DNA from: Leptolyngbya sp. FACHB-321
GTDB taxonomy: Bacteria; Cyanobacteriota; Cyanobacteriia; Leptolyngbyales; Leptolyngbyaceae
DNA: 64,000 nt
Direction of reading: 5' to 3'
Assembly (NCBI RefSeq): GCF_014695975.1
Contig: NZ_JACJPI010000071.1
Location: forward strand, 91,169-155,168
Below the pieces are notes generated by a model. It was given only the letters and a program-made list of their open reading frames with translations. It had not been told where the DNA came from and did no database searches. Made by a program: the position numbers and the translations under genes. Below are positions 35,633 to 45,223 of this stretch, piece after piece; position 1 is the first letter of the stretch, and every line of letters starts with the position of its first letter.

Positions 35633-37183
35633 CTATTCGTTTATAAAGCAGTGAGGTGTAAAGCTACCATGTAGACCATAGGGAACATGATGCTTTAGGC
35701 GCAACCGTGCCACTGGCTGCTGGTGTAGATTGCGTGCATCGAGGATGACGACCTCCGATCGCTCGTGAGCTGCATTGTAAACCAGTGTCAGCAGCCAACC
35801 GTCATCTTCAGCGCCGACTAGAGTGTCAGTAGGCAGTCCATCTTTGAACGCAGCCGACGATCTTGGCACAAAAATAGGCTCGCTGACATACCCCTGCGGT
35901 GCCGCACTCCAAAGCTGACGTTCACCTGACTCAACATCCACTTTAAGGATCGCTTGTAACGGTGCATTGCCTTCCGCCATATCCGCTGCTCCCATGTAAA
36001 TATAGCGGTGCGATCGTCCTGCTTTTGCCGGATGTACGTAAGGAAACTCACAGCACTGACTTTCTAGCAACTCACGCTGCACCTGTTGCGTTGTAAGGTT
36101 GAGTCGAAACCGCCAAAGCTGCCCTGGTGCCAACCTCTCAAACGCCGTCTCGCGAAAATCCGCGCCTGCCTCTACACTTGGCAGTGACCCATAGCACACC
36201 GAATCAATGACAATCTCATCGCCGTCCTGAAACGCATTCGCGTGATGGAACACAAAGCCAGCATGAGTTTCAAAGGCTAAATCTGGCTTTTTATCCTTCT
36301 TTGATCCTACCGCTCTTGGAATGACAGCAATCCGCGTTGGCTTTTCAGGATTAAAAGTAATGCATTCACCTGGACCGCTTTTGCCAAAAAGAAACGGCAG
36401 TGGGTTAAAACTAACGGGGTTTTGAAAAAAGATGGCGTAGTCTGGCGTGATCACAAAATCGTGGATAAAAGCAAAACCAGGAACAGAATGGGCGTGTTTC
36501 CGCAACAGCTTACCCGCAGGATTAAACTCAAACAGCGTGATAGTTGAGGATAAACCCGGCTTGATCGAAAAATTGACGAGGCATGGAGCGCCATCATCCT
36601 GGTTGCACGCAGGGTCAATCCACGGATGGGCGGCAAAAGCATCACCTGGCTTTAGCACCCCGTCCAGGCGATCGAGTCCGATTGTTTCCAGTGTTGCAGG
36701 GTCAAGGCGATGCGGCTCGGCTGCTTCCCACAGTGCAAGCAGCTTGTCGCCCCAGTAGAGAATGTTGGTATTAGCAATATTTTTCAGCCGGAAGTCGAAG
36801 GCATTTGCCAACCAACCTCCGGGTTTCTGGGTGCCAAAGACACCTCTATAGAGAATGCGTCCTGCGGCTTGCTCTGCAAGGTATCCCTCCGATCGAACGA
36901 AGCGATTGCGAAAATGAGCACGACCGCTATCAAAGGTGATCGCGCAAATCATGCCGTCTCCATCAAAGGGATGGTGAATCATCTGACCGTTGATGTCCAG
37001 TAATCCAGGACCATTACGGAACAACGTGCCATGAAGCTCTGGCGGGATTTCGCCCTCAATATCCTCAATCCAGTAGTCGAATTCTTCTTTCAGGGAGTTG
37101 TAGCCTTTCTGCCAATCCTCGCGAGTATAGGAAAGCACTGTCGGCACTGTAGAAGCACGTTCATTAAGCTGGAAGCTTTGCAT
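35633..37183 (-). CDS. Carotenoid oxygenase (apocarotenoid cleavage family)
   Basis: The protein has 516 residues from the ATG at 37183; a TTG two codons upstream is less likely. These enzymes use Fe(II) held by four histidines to cleave carotenoid or apocarotenoid double bonds, giving retinal-like products. The four His positions appear in AAHPWIDPA, FAFIHDFVI, FVFHHANAFQDGDEIV and YGLHGSFTPH. Other motifs: GTLFRNGPGLLDINGQ, HHPFDGDGMICAI and LWEAAEPHRLDP. The family includes ACO and NCED-like enzymes; the exact substrate cannot be read from sequence. Confidence 0.93.
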   Translation of the reverse strand: MQSFQLNERASTVPTVLSYTREDWQKGYNSLKEEFDYWIEDIEGEIPPELHGTLFRNGPGLLDINGQMIHHPFDGDGMICAITFDSGRAHFRNRFVRSEGYLAEQAAGRILYRGVFGTQKPGGWLANAFDFRLKNIANTNILYWGDKLLALWEAAEPHRLDPATLETIGLDRLDGVLKPGDAFAAHPWIDPACNQDDGAPCLVNFSIKPGLSSTITLFEFNPAGKLLRKHAHSVPGFAFIHDFVITPDYAIFFQNPVSFNPLPFLFGKSGPGECITFNPEKPTRIAVIPRAVGSKKDKKPDLAFETHAGFVFHHANAFQDGDEIVIDSVCYGSLPSVEAGADFRETAFERLAPGQLWRFRLNLTTQQVQRELLESQCCEFPYVHPAKAGRSHRYIYMGAADMAEGNAPLQAILKVDVESGERQLWSAAPQGYVSEPIFVPRSSAAFKDGLPTDTLVGAEDDGWLLTLVYNAAHERSEVVILDARNLHQQPVARLRLKHHVPYGLHGSFTPHCFINE

Positions 37184-37742
37184 AAACAAGAGAGTAGTTA
37201 GTTAGTGACGGTTTACTTAAGCCAGGAAACTGCTCATGCAAAAGCAAATGAAATAGTTCAAGCAAGGAGCGTGATAACGGTTGCTCTAAGTAACTAGACA
37301 CAACGAAAGACAAAGGCTGTAGTCTCCCTGGGTTCTAAAGCAACAACGCGGCAGCACGGGAATACCGACCGGAGGCTGCACAAGATGATTTTTCATGCCC
37401 AAGAACTTATAACGGTTGTCTCACACAAACCCCAAAGCTGTGAACTTCAAAAGACCTGCACTGCTGCTTACCCGGCAAGAGCCGGTAAAAATCAATGGTA
37501 ACGAAATATTGCGAAAGAGGGCAAAGAGACAGCATTCTGGTGCCCTTCTCAGCAAAAACTTATGCTTCGCCTCAAAGGCTTTGCAAGCTTCCGAGCCGGC
37601 GATCGAGCAACCCACTGACGAAAATGGCACCCACTTATAGCCTCCACTTTTGCACCTAAGTGAGTGGGCTTTAAGCTATGCTTGACCACACTCCAAGCAG
37701 ACTCTTGAAAGCGATCGCATTGGTAGTAATCGCACCACCCGG
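37184..37742. other. Intergenic stretch with several small hairpins, possible structured leader or ncRNA
   Basis: This 559-bp stretch between mgtE and the carotenoid oxygenase has no supported ORF. Hairpins include CCGGC-AAGA-GCCGG (37472-37485), GAGGGCA paired with TGCCCTT (37517-37523 with 37541-37547), and GCAGCA (37351-37356) complementary to TGCTGC (37462-37467). It could be the carotenoid oxygenase leader or an independent RNA. No known RNA family was recognised. Confidence 0.35.
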
Positions 37743-39092
37743 CTAGGGTGAAACAAAACGCAACGAAATTGTAATCAGCGTCAAGAAAAGGATAAACCCG
37801 ATCGTATCTAGCATCGTGGTCACAAGCGGACCACTGACCAACGCTGGGTCAAGCTTGAGCCGCTTCATTGCCATGGGTAACAGAGTTCCCAGCGTGACAG
37901 CAACCACTGTATTAATTGCCATTACAAAGCCTGCCACCAGTGCAACCCAGCGCTCCTGTGGGGGTGTCCAGATCAGTGCTAGCAGCACCATCGTTGTCCC
38001 TAGCGCAAAGGCGGCTCCCACCCCTGCCAGTAGTTCTTTGCGTAAAATTTTGAGTGTGTCGTGAGGTGTGACTTCGCCAACACCCAGCGAGCGAATGGTT
38101 ACCGTCAATGCCTGAATGCCAACTGTACCGCCTGTGTTGGAGAACAGAGGCATGATTACTGCCAGAACAGGCACCATTGCGATCGTTTTCTGAAAAGGCG
38201 CGATCGCGCTGGAGGCACCAATGTACAACGCCATAATGCCCAACAGCCAGGGCAAGCGATTCCGCAGCTTCTCCAACGGGCGAGAGAGGGATGATTCATC
38301 ACCGTTGCCAACTCCTGCCAACCGTTGAATATCTTCAGTCGCTTCCTCTTCCAAAATGTCGATCACATCATCGATCGTAATGATGCCAACCAGTCGATCC
38401 TCACGATCCACTACAGGAAGCGCCAGGAGGTCATAGCGCTTCATTAGTTGTGCCACTTCTTCTTGAGGCGTGTCTGTACGGACTTTAAGGACACGATCGC
38501 TCGCAATATCGCCAATCAACGCGGCTGGAAGCGAGAAAAGCAATTGCCGCAGTGATACGACCTGTACTAGCTTGCGGTTGTCATCCGTGACATAGGCATA
38601 GTAGACCGTTTCCTTATCCTGGTCGTTGAGGCGAATCTTGCTGAGAGCCTGTTCGACTGTCAGCCCTTGCCGCAGTCGCACGTACTCTGTTGTCATGACC
38701 CGTCCAGCCGTGCCTTCTGGGTAGCCCAAGATGGTAGCAGTCGCTTGCCGTTCGACCGGACTAAGCTGCTGGATCAAGCGTCTAACGACACCCGCAGGCA
38801 GTTCGTCAAACAACTCTGCGCGATCGTCCGGTCGCATCGCTTCAACCAACTGACAAACCTGTACGTCGTGCAGGTAGCCAATCAATTCCTCCCGGACATC
38901 GTGATCCAGGTACTCGAACACCTCTGTCGCCTGACCTTTGTTCAGCAAGCGAAAGGCGATCGCACGCTGCTCTGGCGGCAAATCCTCAATATAATCCCCA
39001 ATATCTACTGGCTGAAGCTGATTTAGCTCTAGCTTCAGACGATTCAAGTCGGCAATATCCGACAGTGAAGTACGACCTTCCTGAGTTAGCAT
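37743..39092 (-). CDS. mgtE: Magnesium transporter MgtE
   Basis: The protein has 449 residues. The N-terminal helical superhelix (PVDIGDYIEDLPPEQRAIAF, about 30-140) is followed by two CBS domains (about 140-260, MTTEYVRLRQGLTVEQAL and LPVVDREDRLVGIITIDDVI) that sense Mg2+. Five membrane helices form the pore (GIMALYIGASSAIAPF, PVLAVIMPLFSNTGGTVGIQ, ending with MLDTIGFILFLTLITISLRF). MgtE is a homodimeric Mg2+ channel gated by cytosolic Mg2+. The start is ATG at 39092 with AGGAG immediately preceded by a 10-bp hairpin. Confidence 0.96.
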   Translation of the reverse strand: MLTQEGRTSLSDIADLNRLKLELNQLQPVDIGDYIEDLPPEQRAIAFRLLNKGQATEVFEYLDHDVREELIGYLHDVQVCQLVEAMRPDDRAELFDELPAGVVRRLIQQLSPVERQATATILGYPEGTAGRVMTTEYVRLRQGLTVEQALSKIRLNDQDKETVYYAYVTDDNRKLVQVVSLRQLLFSLPAALIGDIASDRVLKVRTDTPQEEVAQLMKRYDLLALPVVDREDRLVGIITIDDVIDILEEEATEDIQRLAGVGNGDESSLSRPLEKLRNRLPWLLGIMALYIGASSAIAPFQKTIAMVPVLAVIMPLFSNTGGTVGIQALTVTIRSLGVGEVTPHDTLKILRKELLAGVGAAFALGTTMVLLALIWTPPQERWVALVAGFVMAINTVVAVTLGTLLPMAMKRLKLDPALVSGPLVTTMLDTIGFILFLTLITISLRFVSP

Positions 39093-39637
39093 AACGTCTC
39101 CTAAGTCTCCCCCGCGCTGGGAGACTTAAACTCACCAGGTCAGAGGAGGGTATTACTGTAAGGGGATGGACTAGAGTCCATGAAGTTCACAAAATGCGAC
39201 ATCGATGCCCACTAGAGGTATCGCTGAACCTATGCTAACCGTTATCAGCCCCGTACACAATGTAAAGAAGGACACTTCTTAAAATTTTCTATAAAATTAT
39301 GCTTTTCAGTCCATTCTGAACAATGCTGAGAAGAATTATTTTGTCAGAAATAAAAACAGCGCAATCAATGAGCGTTGCCTGACTAACATTCAGTTGGATA
39401 GTCTGGTATCCATCCTGGTGCAAGTTGTAGCGATCACTCGCCGATGCAATTATGCCCGCCTGCTTACCTTTGTCAAGCTTCTGCTTCAGTTTTAGTGAGG
39501 CTTCTGGGTCATAACAGACGATCGTCCATAACATATGGCAGACGACCGCAAGAAAACCTACAACTCTTTGCAAAACAGCAGCTTGTTTAGAACTGGCTTA
39601 TCCACGTTGACTCGCTCAATAGCACTATCTTTGGCTG
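39093..39637. other. Intergenic stretch between mgtE and GT2
   Basis: The 545-bp stretch holds the mgtE leader and promoter and the end of the polysaccharide transcript. A minus-strand open frame (39573 to 39289, containing DPEASLKLKQKLDKGKQAG) has protein-like composition but only a TTG or an unsupported ATG start, and I do not call it a gene. Confidence 0.4.
39102..39128 (-). promoter_or_regulatory. Leader hairpin directly upstream of the mgtE ribosome site
   Basis: TAAGTCTCCC and GGGAGACTTA form a perfect 10-bp stem with the 7-nt loop CCGCGCT. In the minus-strand transcript the stem ends right before GGAGACGTT-ATG of mgtE, so it could influence ribosome access. It does not match the M-box or yybP-ykoY riboswitches as I know them. 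Confidence 0.6.
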
Positions 39638-40846
39638 CTAAAGCTCTTGAGAATCTACTACATCTCGTTCCGTGCGTACCCACTTTGTCTGCGGTTTAAC
39701 CAAAAACCTCAGGTAGAGCGGTATTTTCCAAAGAATATACCCTGGCACCGATAAGAGGGCTGCTAGCGGTAGGGTGTCTCTTGCAAATTTTGCCCAAGCT
39801 GTAATAACTGAAACTAAGATCAGAAGCCCTTCCAATGCCGACACAAGCACTGGTGCATAGAGCTTCAGCGTTAGACTTGTCACGATCGCGGCGACTGTAA
39901 GGAGCAGCCACAGCATTACCAAGAGCGAGAGTGGAGGAACGCATAGATCAAGCGCGATCGCCAGAACATCAAATCGCTTCTGGTTAACCCATTCTTTAAG
40001 TAGCCGCGGCACTTGGGTGCGTAGCGTTTGCAGGTGTCCATGCTCCCATCGGGTGCGCTGGCTTTTGGCAGCATGCTGTTGCTGGGGCAATAAGCCAGTG
40101 ACTTCAGCATCAGCACAAAATATTGCAGGAGAGCCAGCGATTAAGAGATCAACAGAAAGCTGCATATCCTCTACTATATTGCTGCTAGCGAGGGAAGCAT
40201 TCCTGATAACCGACCAGGGAAACGCCATACCAGTCCCAGTCAAAAGGCAGGGCAGACCCAGTTGCGCCAGCCCTAAGGGGCGCACTAAATTCTTCACTGT
40301 AAAAGCAAGGAGCGAAACCGCTGCTCCAGGACTAGCATTCGCGGGGGGAGTAAGCAGATAACGCGCTTGCACTGGGCGTTGTTTCGTTGCTGCCAGATGC
40401 GAGATTTTTGCGATCGCGCCCTCTGCAACGAAACAATCAGCATCCACCACCACCACTACATCAGGCGGATCGGAGGCAAGAAATTTTAGCCCAAAGTCTA
40501 ACGCATAGCCTTTGCCTCGTTTTTCCAGATCGTGCCGTTCAAGAACTGCAACATCAAACGCTCGCGCAACGGCAGCAGTTTCATCGCAACAGTTGTCAGC
40601 TACCACAAGCAGGCGATCGTGACTCGTCAACTGTGGCAGTAATTCCTTCAGTGTTGTACTAATACCTATTGCCTCGTTGTGCGCTGGCACCAAAACAGCA
40701 ACGCGTGGTCGCTCCGGTAACAGCTCTGTAGTAGTTTTTTGTCTGCCTGTAACGGCGGCGGCAAGACATTCAACAAACAGGACAACGATTGGAATAAACA
40801 GGAAGAGAGAAACCGTCAACAATAAAAAATTGAGCAGTTGATACAT
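39638..40846 (-). CDS. Family 2 glycosyltransferase, membrane-bound
   Basis: The protein has 402 residues from the ATG at 40846. An N-terminal helix (FLLLTVSLFLFIPIVVLFVE) is followed by the GT-A domain: RVAVLVPAHNEAIGISTTLK, RLLVVADNCCDETA, DVVVVVDADCFVAEG (DxD-type metal site), the acceptor region NIVEDMQLSVDLLIAG, and the QXXRW-like QRTRWEHGH. Three or four membrane helices complete it. It is last in the leftward unit after wza- and wzc-like genes, 91 bp beyond wzc, so it probably builds the polysaccharide exported by them. Confidence 0.92.
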   Translation of the reverse strand: MYQLLNFLLLTVSLFLFIPIVVLFVECLAAAVTGRQKTTTELLPERPRVAVLVPAHNEAIGISTTLKELLPQLTSHDRLLVVADNCCDETAAVARAFDVAVLERHDLEKRGKGYALDFGLKFLASDPPDVVVVVDADCFVAEGAIAKISHLAATKQRPVQARYLLTPPANASPGAAVSLLAFTVKNLVRPLGLAQLGLPCLLTGTGMAFPWSVIRNASLASSNIVEDMQLSVDLLIAGSPAIFCADAEVTGLLPQQQHAAKSQRTRWEHGHLQTLRTQVPRLLKEWVNQKRFDVLAIALDLCVPPLSLLVMLWLLLTVAAIVTSLTLKLYAPVLVSALEGLLILVSVITAWAKFARDTLPLAALLSVPGYILWKIPLYLRFLVKPQTKWVRTERDVVDSQEL

Positions 40847-40937
40847 CACAAAGATTTTGGTGCTCCCACCCGTGCTAAATAGCGCTTCGATCGACAGCTC
40901 TAGCCTAAGACAAATGGTGAATCAAGTCACGAATTGC

Positions 40938-43301
40938 CTAGCGGGAAGTGTCACCTGATCGTTCAGCGGCTGATTCACTCGGCTTGAGAATTTTAAGGTT
41001 TTCTAGCAAGGTTGGCTTTTCTCCATAGCTCTGTCCGTACTGATTTGACTGGCTGTAGGCATTAGCTGTGCTTTTACCAGGATGGTTCGGAACAAGACCC
41101 AGGATAGGGAGTCGAAATTTGTTCATCTCTGCTAAGACTTGGGTCAATCTAGAGCGCTTTGTCTTGGAAACGCCAGCCACAAAGATAAACCCGTTGGACT
41201 GATCAGCCAGGAAATTAGCGTCAGGAAACTCTGAAAGTGCAGGCGTATCATAAATCACAAGGTCGAAGCGATCACGCAGCTTTTGCATCAAGTTCTGCAT
41301 TTCTTTGGAAGCAAGCAAACGACCTGAGTCCATCAAGGATTGACCAGACGTTAAGACAGAGAGATTGCTGTCTGCGGGCGCTCGTTGAGTGACCTGCTCA
41401 ATCTCAGTTTTGCCTGTCAGCACTTCATTCAAACCCGCCGAGTTTGGCAAGCTAAGAAGCGCATGAATCTGAGGTGAACGTAAATTTGCATCAACCAGTA
41501 ACACACGCTGTCCCATTGAAGCTGCTTCGAGAGCCAGGTTTAAAGCAGTAGTTGTTTTACCATCACCAGACTCTGCAGAACTAATAATTAAGGAGCGCGC
41601 TGATGGCTTGGAACCGAGAAAGCGGATGTTGGTATAAAGGGAGCTGAATGCTTTTGAAAACGCACTTGATCGCGGAGCCGACAGAGAGCCAGTACCCTGA
41701 CCTAAGCCTTTATGGAAAGGGATCCTACCAAGAAGCGGTAGTTTTAAGGCACCTTCCATATCCTCAGGGCTGAAGAAGCGATTCTGATACTTCTCCTTGA
41801 GTAAAGCGACGGCTAGCCCAAGCACTAAGCAGGCTCCTAGCGCTACAATCAAAAACTTTGGTTCAACGTTAGCAGAGGGAATCGGATTGTTTGCACCGTC
41901 TCGCTCGATCGTAGGAGCCGAAACAATTTCCCATGGCACCTCTTTCTGAGCCGCTTCAATCCGCAGCGTTTCACGCTGAGTCAAAAACTGATTTAATGTT
42001 GTTCTGGCAAGCTCCAGTCGTTGGCTGAGGCCAGTATACTGACGCACCACAACGGGAAATTCTTGAAGCTTTTGATTGAGGAAAACCTGCGATTGTGCGA
42101 TCGCCTGCCTCCGTACTTGTAATTGTTGCGCTGTATTCGAGGCAGCCACAAGCTGTTTGATCAAGTCCACACGCAACGCATTTTGAAACGATAGAACGCG
42201 AGGATCAATAGACGCACCAGAACCACTTAAGCCCAGGTTCTTACGCGCTTCAGTTGCCAAAAGCTGCTCTAGTTTCCTTTGACGCTCTTTAATTGCCTGA
42301 ATCACCGGACTTGCATCATTGTACCGAGCTGATTTAGCCGCAAGCTCGGCTTCCACCTTTTTCAATTCGGCAACGAGGCTCTGATAACTTGTGTTTTCAC
42401 TCAAGGAAGCGGCAGCCAAAGCAACTTCTGGTGTCGCACCGAGTTGCGCCTGCAAGCGCTGATAAAGTGCTTGCTGCTCTACTAAATTACGCTGCGTTTC
42501 TAATTGCTGGGACTGAACCTCTTGAGCCTGCTTAGAGAGTTCCGCGCCTTCTGTCGTTGGGTCAGTAATCCGATAGCGCTGCTTCAGTGCCTGTAGTTCC
42601 GCTTCTAAATCGTTAACGCGAAGCTGTAAGCTGGGAAGTTGATCTTCGATGAATTGGACACCGCCACCGATGCGGGTTTTTCGATCTTCAAGGCTATATC
42701 TCAGATACCCCTTAGCCAGCTCCTGCAAGATAAACTCTACTTTTTGAGGATCGGTACCCTTGTAGGAAACTTGTATAAGCTTCGTTGGCTCAGAGGACTG
42801 AGAACCAAAACGCTGTGACTCCACTTCATGCCGTCGGATCTCCAGGTTTTTGGTGCTTACAGCCGTTGCTAGTGAGTTAGCTGAAACATCAGGGTAACGG
42901 CGTTGAATTTCTGTAGCAATTTTGGCTAATAATTCAGGGCTTTGTAGCACTTGTAACAGCGTTGGGTAGTCAACACCATCGCCCTGTTGTGCCAGTGGTC
43001 GTGAGATAGCAGCCGGGTCAGAGAGACGTGCTTGTGACGTGATTGGCTCGACCAAAACCTGAAAATTACCTTTGAAGGTTCGCGGACCATTCAGCATTGA
43101 AGAAGCAACCAAAGCTGCAGAAATGGTTGTTACCCCTGCAATGAGGAAAGCATTGCGCTGAACCATCCTTACTACGGGTGACAAGTCTAGACCTTTCTGC
43201 CCGGCATTAGAGTCTACTGTCTCATCACCTAATGTGCCGTTCTCACTAAAACGCTCTTGATTGTTAAACGACAAATCTTGAGTGGATTGTTCAGCTTTCA
43301 T
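40938..43301 (-). CDS. wzc: Polysaccharide co-polymerase and tyrosine autokinase (Wzc-like)
   Basis: The protein has 787 residues from the ATG at 43301, with GAGGAAGAGAG upstream. Architecture: membrane helix (NAFLIAGVTTISAALVASSM, about 50), Wzz chain-length domain, a long coiled coil (about 210-440, ELQALKQRYRITDPTTEGAE), second helix (FLIVALGACLVLGLAVALL, about 500), then a cytosolic BY-kinase. Kinase motifs: Walker A SAESGDGKTTTALN (about 577), Walker A' RVLLVDANLRSP, Walker B FDLVIYDTPALSE. The C-terminus has a short tyrosine cluster, AYSQSNQYGQSYGE, the likely autophosphorylation tail. It controls chain length and export with the Wza-like partner 71 bp upstream. Confidence 0.95.
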   Translation of the reverse strand: MKAEQSTQDLSFNNQERFSENGTLGDETVDSNAGQKGLDLSPVVRMVQRNAFLIAGVTTISAALVASSMLNGPRTFKGNFQVLVEPITSQARLSDPAAISRPLAQQGDGVDYPTLLQVLQSPELLAKIATEIQRRYPDVSANSLATAVSTKNLEIRRHEVESQRFGSQSSEPTKLIQVSYKGTDPQKVEFILQELAKGYLRYSLEDRKTRIGGGVQFIEDQLPSLQLRVNDLEAELQALKQRYRITDPTTEGAELSKQAQEVQSQQLETQRNLVEQQALYQRLQAQLGATPEVALAAASLSENTSYQSLVAELKKVEAELAAKSARYNDASPVIQAIKERQRKLEQLLATEARKNLGLSGSGASIDPRVLSFQNALRVDLIKQLVAASNTAQQLQVRRQAIAQSQVFLNQKLQEFPVVVRQYTGLSQRLELARTTLNQFLTQRETLRIEAAQKEVPWEIVSAPTIERDGANNPIPSANVEPKFLIVALGACLVLGLAVALLKEKYQNRFFSPEDMEGALKLPLLGRIPFHKGLGQGTGSLSAPRSSAFSKAFSSLYTNIRFLGSKPSARSLIISSAESGDGKTTTALNLALEAASMGQRVLLVDANLRSPQIHALLSLPNSAGLNEVLTGKTEIEQVTQRAPADSNLSVLTSGQSLMDSGRLLASKEMQNLMQKLRDRFDLVIYDTPALSEFPDANFLADQSNGFIFVAGVSKTKRSRLTQVLAEMNKFRLPILGLVPNHPGKSTANAYSQSNQYGQSYGEKPTLLENLKILKPSESAAERSGDTSR

Positions 43302-43372
43302 GGTTTTTCTCTCTTCCTCATTAACTCTCAATGCCGATTTTTTGGAACTTTACCAGGGCGGACTAGCCAACC

Positions 43373-44518
43373 CTACCGCCCAAAGATAGTAAAAAGTCCT
43401 AATACACCGGTAAGCGGACCTAAGAAGGTTCCTACCGTATCGCCAATCTGAGCGATCGCATTACGATTAACAACCACTACATCGTTGTTGCGTAAGGGCG
43501 GATTGCTTTTCTCATCCAGGTTCTGGGAAAGATTAACGGCGATCGTACGCCGAGAAACCGTGCCATCAGGATTAAGACGAATTAGTTCGACAGCCTTCTT
43601 TGCCCGTCCTCCTTTAAATCCACCCGCCGCTAAAATCGCCTGGTTCAATGTTGTATTAGGTTTAACAGCGACAGCACCAGGAGTAGACACTTCACCCACA
43701 ACATTAACCTTGATTGCGTCTGGTGAAAAATTACTGCTGGCAACTTGAAGTGCCTCCGCCGTATCAACGGAGGTTGCTTTCGGAATGACGATCGTATCGC
43801 CATCTCTCACTTGAACGTCCTGGGTTAAGTCACCTGCACTCAAAAACGCCCAAAGATTAACCGTTAACGGTTCGGTTTCAAGAGAGCCTTGACGACGGAT
43901 TTGAATCTGGCGAATATCCGCCTGCTCAGTAATGCCTCCAGCAGCTTGAATCGCTTTACTCACTGTTGGCCACTGGCTACCACTTTCATTGCCTCCCTGC
44001 TGCCCAGTCAAAATATTTTGAGTTGTGCCTGTAGTGCTAACGGCAGAACTGCTAACAAGATTGCTGGCAATAATGTAGGAGCCTGGACGAGTAACTTCGC
44101 CAATGACCCCAATTTTCAAAGTGCGGGCAGCAATTAAGCCTACGGTAACAGTAGGGTTCTTAATAAATTTGCCATATGCTGTTTTAAGACGATCAGAGGC
44201 TTGCTTAAGCGTCAATCCTGCGACAGGAAGACTGCCAACCCAGGGTAAATTGACTGACCCATCCGGTAAAACAGAATAACGCGTTTCTAAAACGAGATCT
44301 GGAGTGTCATAGCTATCGATCTTAAGCAAATCGCCTGCGCCAAGGATATAAGCACTTTCTGGCTGCCTGGCACCGCTCGATTGCGGAGGGCTAGCATCCT
44401 GCTGCTCCACAGTTGGTGGCAGCGGCGATGTCTGAGCAAATGCTGGCAGAGAATAGCATTCTGCGATCAGCACGAGCAGCAAAAGTCTTGCGGTTAAGCG
44501 ATTGGTTCCCTTCATCAT
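43373..44518 (-). CDS. wza: Polysaccharide export protein with SLBB domains (Wza-like)
   Basis: The protein has 381 residues; tandem ATGs at 44518 and 44515 are both possible. A signal peptide (LTARLLLLVLIAECYSLPAF) leads to a Poly_export domain: AYILGAGDLLKIDSYDTPDL, VLPDGSVNLPWVGSLPVAGL, TLKQASDRLKTAYGKFIKNP and TVTVGLIAARTLKIGVIGEV. Two SLBB domains follow (GSYIIAS-- and TLNQAILAAGGFKGGRAKKA). A C-terminal segment ends GPLTGVLGLFTIFGR. It should form the outer-membrane/periplasmic channel for polysaccharide. It is the first gene of the leftward unit and no lipobox is obvious. Confidence 0.94.
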   Translation of the reverse strand: MMKGTNRLTARLLLLVLIAECYSLPAFAQTSPLPPTVEQQDASPPQSSGARQPESAYILGAGDLLKIDSYDTPDLVLETRYSVLPDGSVNLPWVGSLPVAGLTLKQASDRLKTAYGKFIKNPTVTVGLIAARTLKIGVIGEVTRPGSYIIASNLVSSSAVSTTGTTQNILTGQQGGNESGSQWPTVSKAIQAAGGITEQADIRQIQIRRQGSLETEPLTVNLWAFLSAGDLTQDVQVRDGDTIVIPKATSVDTAEALQVASSNFSPDAIKVNVVGEVSTPGAVAVKPNTTLNQAILAAGGFKGGRAKKAVELIRLNPDGTVSRRTIAVNLSQNLDEKSNPPLRNNDVVVVNRNAIAQIGDTVGTFLGPLTGVLGLFTIFGR

Positions 44519-45223
44519 GATGTTTATATATTTGCAGAAAAAATTCAACTTTGAACTGTAAGCGAGGCGAGTTAGGAAGAACTAAAACCTTAGACTGCTG
44601 CTTTGCACAAAAACTCTTTCACTATAAGCCTCATCATTTTGGCTAGTACGGTAGCGTCGTGGATACAACAAGGAAGACTAAGAACGACTAAATGTTTCAG
44701 ACTTTCTCAAGACTGTGATGGTTTTAGAAGGTTCTAGGATATTTGACGGATGAGCTGGCGAGCATGGGCTGCGGCATTACTATCACAAGATTCTAGATAG
44801 CTCAAAGACTAAATATCTGTATGGCTGTCGGAGCAGCTCTTAAGATTGCAGGTAGTACTGGAAAATCAGGTCATACTGCTTGCACAAGTAACTCCTGGTG
44901 CTACCATCGGACGGCTCATACCTTTCCACAAGCCCTTTATCTAGCTACCATTCGATCAACACCAAGCCTTTCAACCAGTCATTCATAAGTAGATTCCCTG
45001 AGCTCACGATAGTTCAAGTTATGCCGACAGGCAACACATACTAGGTACAAACCATTATGAAAGCCCGTCTGTACTTTCTCTATAGCTTGCCTGTCACTTT
45101 ATATAAGATTCATAACCAGGCTCAATAAAGGTACTTAGATCAAAGAAGAAATAAAGTTTGGGTGAGAAGACCATCGCATGTCTCCTGGTTCTATACATAT
45201 TATTAGTGGGCAAGACGAATGCG
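44519..45223. promoter_or_regulatory. Divergent control region of the exopolysaccharide locus
   Basis: This 705-bp gene-free stretch separates the leftward export unit from the rightward assembly unit, so both main promoters should lie here. I see no ORF with support, no clear dyad and no known riboswitch. Its length hints at long leaders or several regulator sites. Confidence 0.55.

Noticed and set aside
37416..37640. 74-codon ORF between mgtE and the carotenoid oxygenase
   Set aside because: No ribosome site, overlaps hairpins, open on both strands, and composition is not protein-like.
39289..39573. 94-codon minus-strand ORF upstream of GT2
   Set aside because: Starts at TTG or an unsupported ATG, has no recognised motif, and lies in the mgtE promoter region; possible remnant only.
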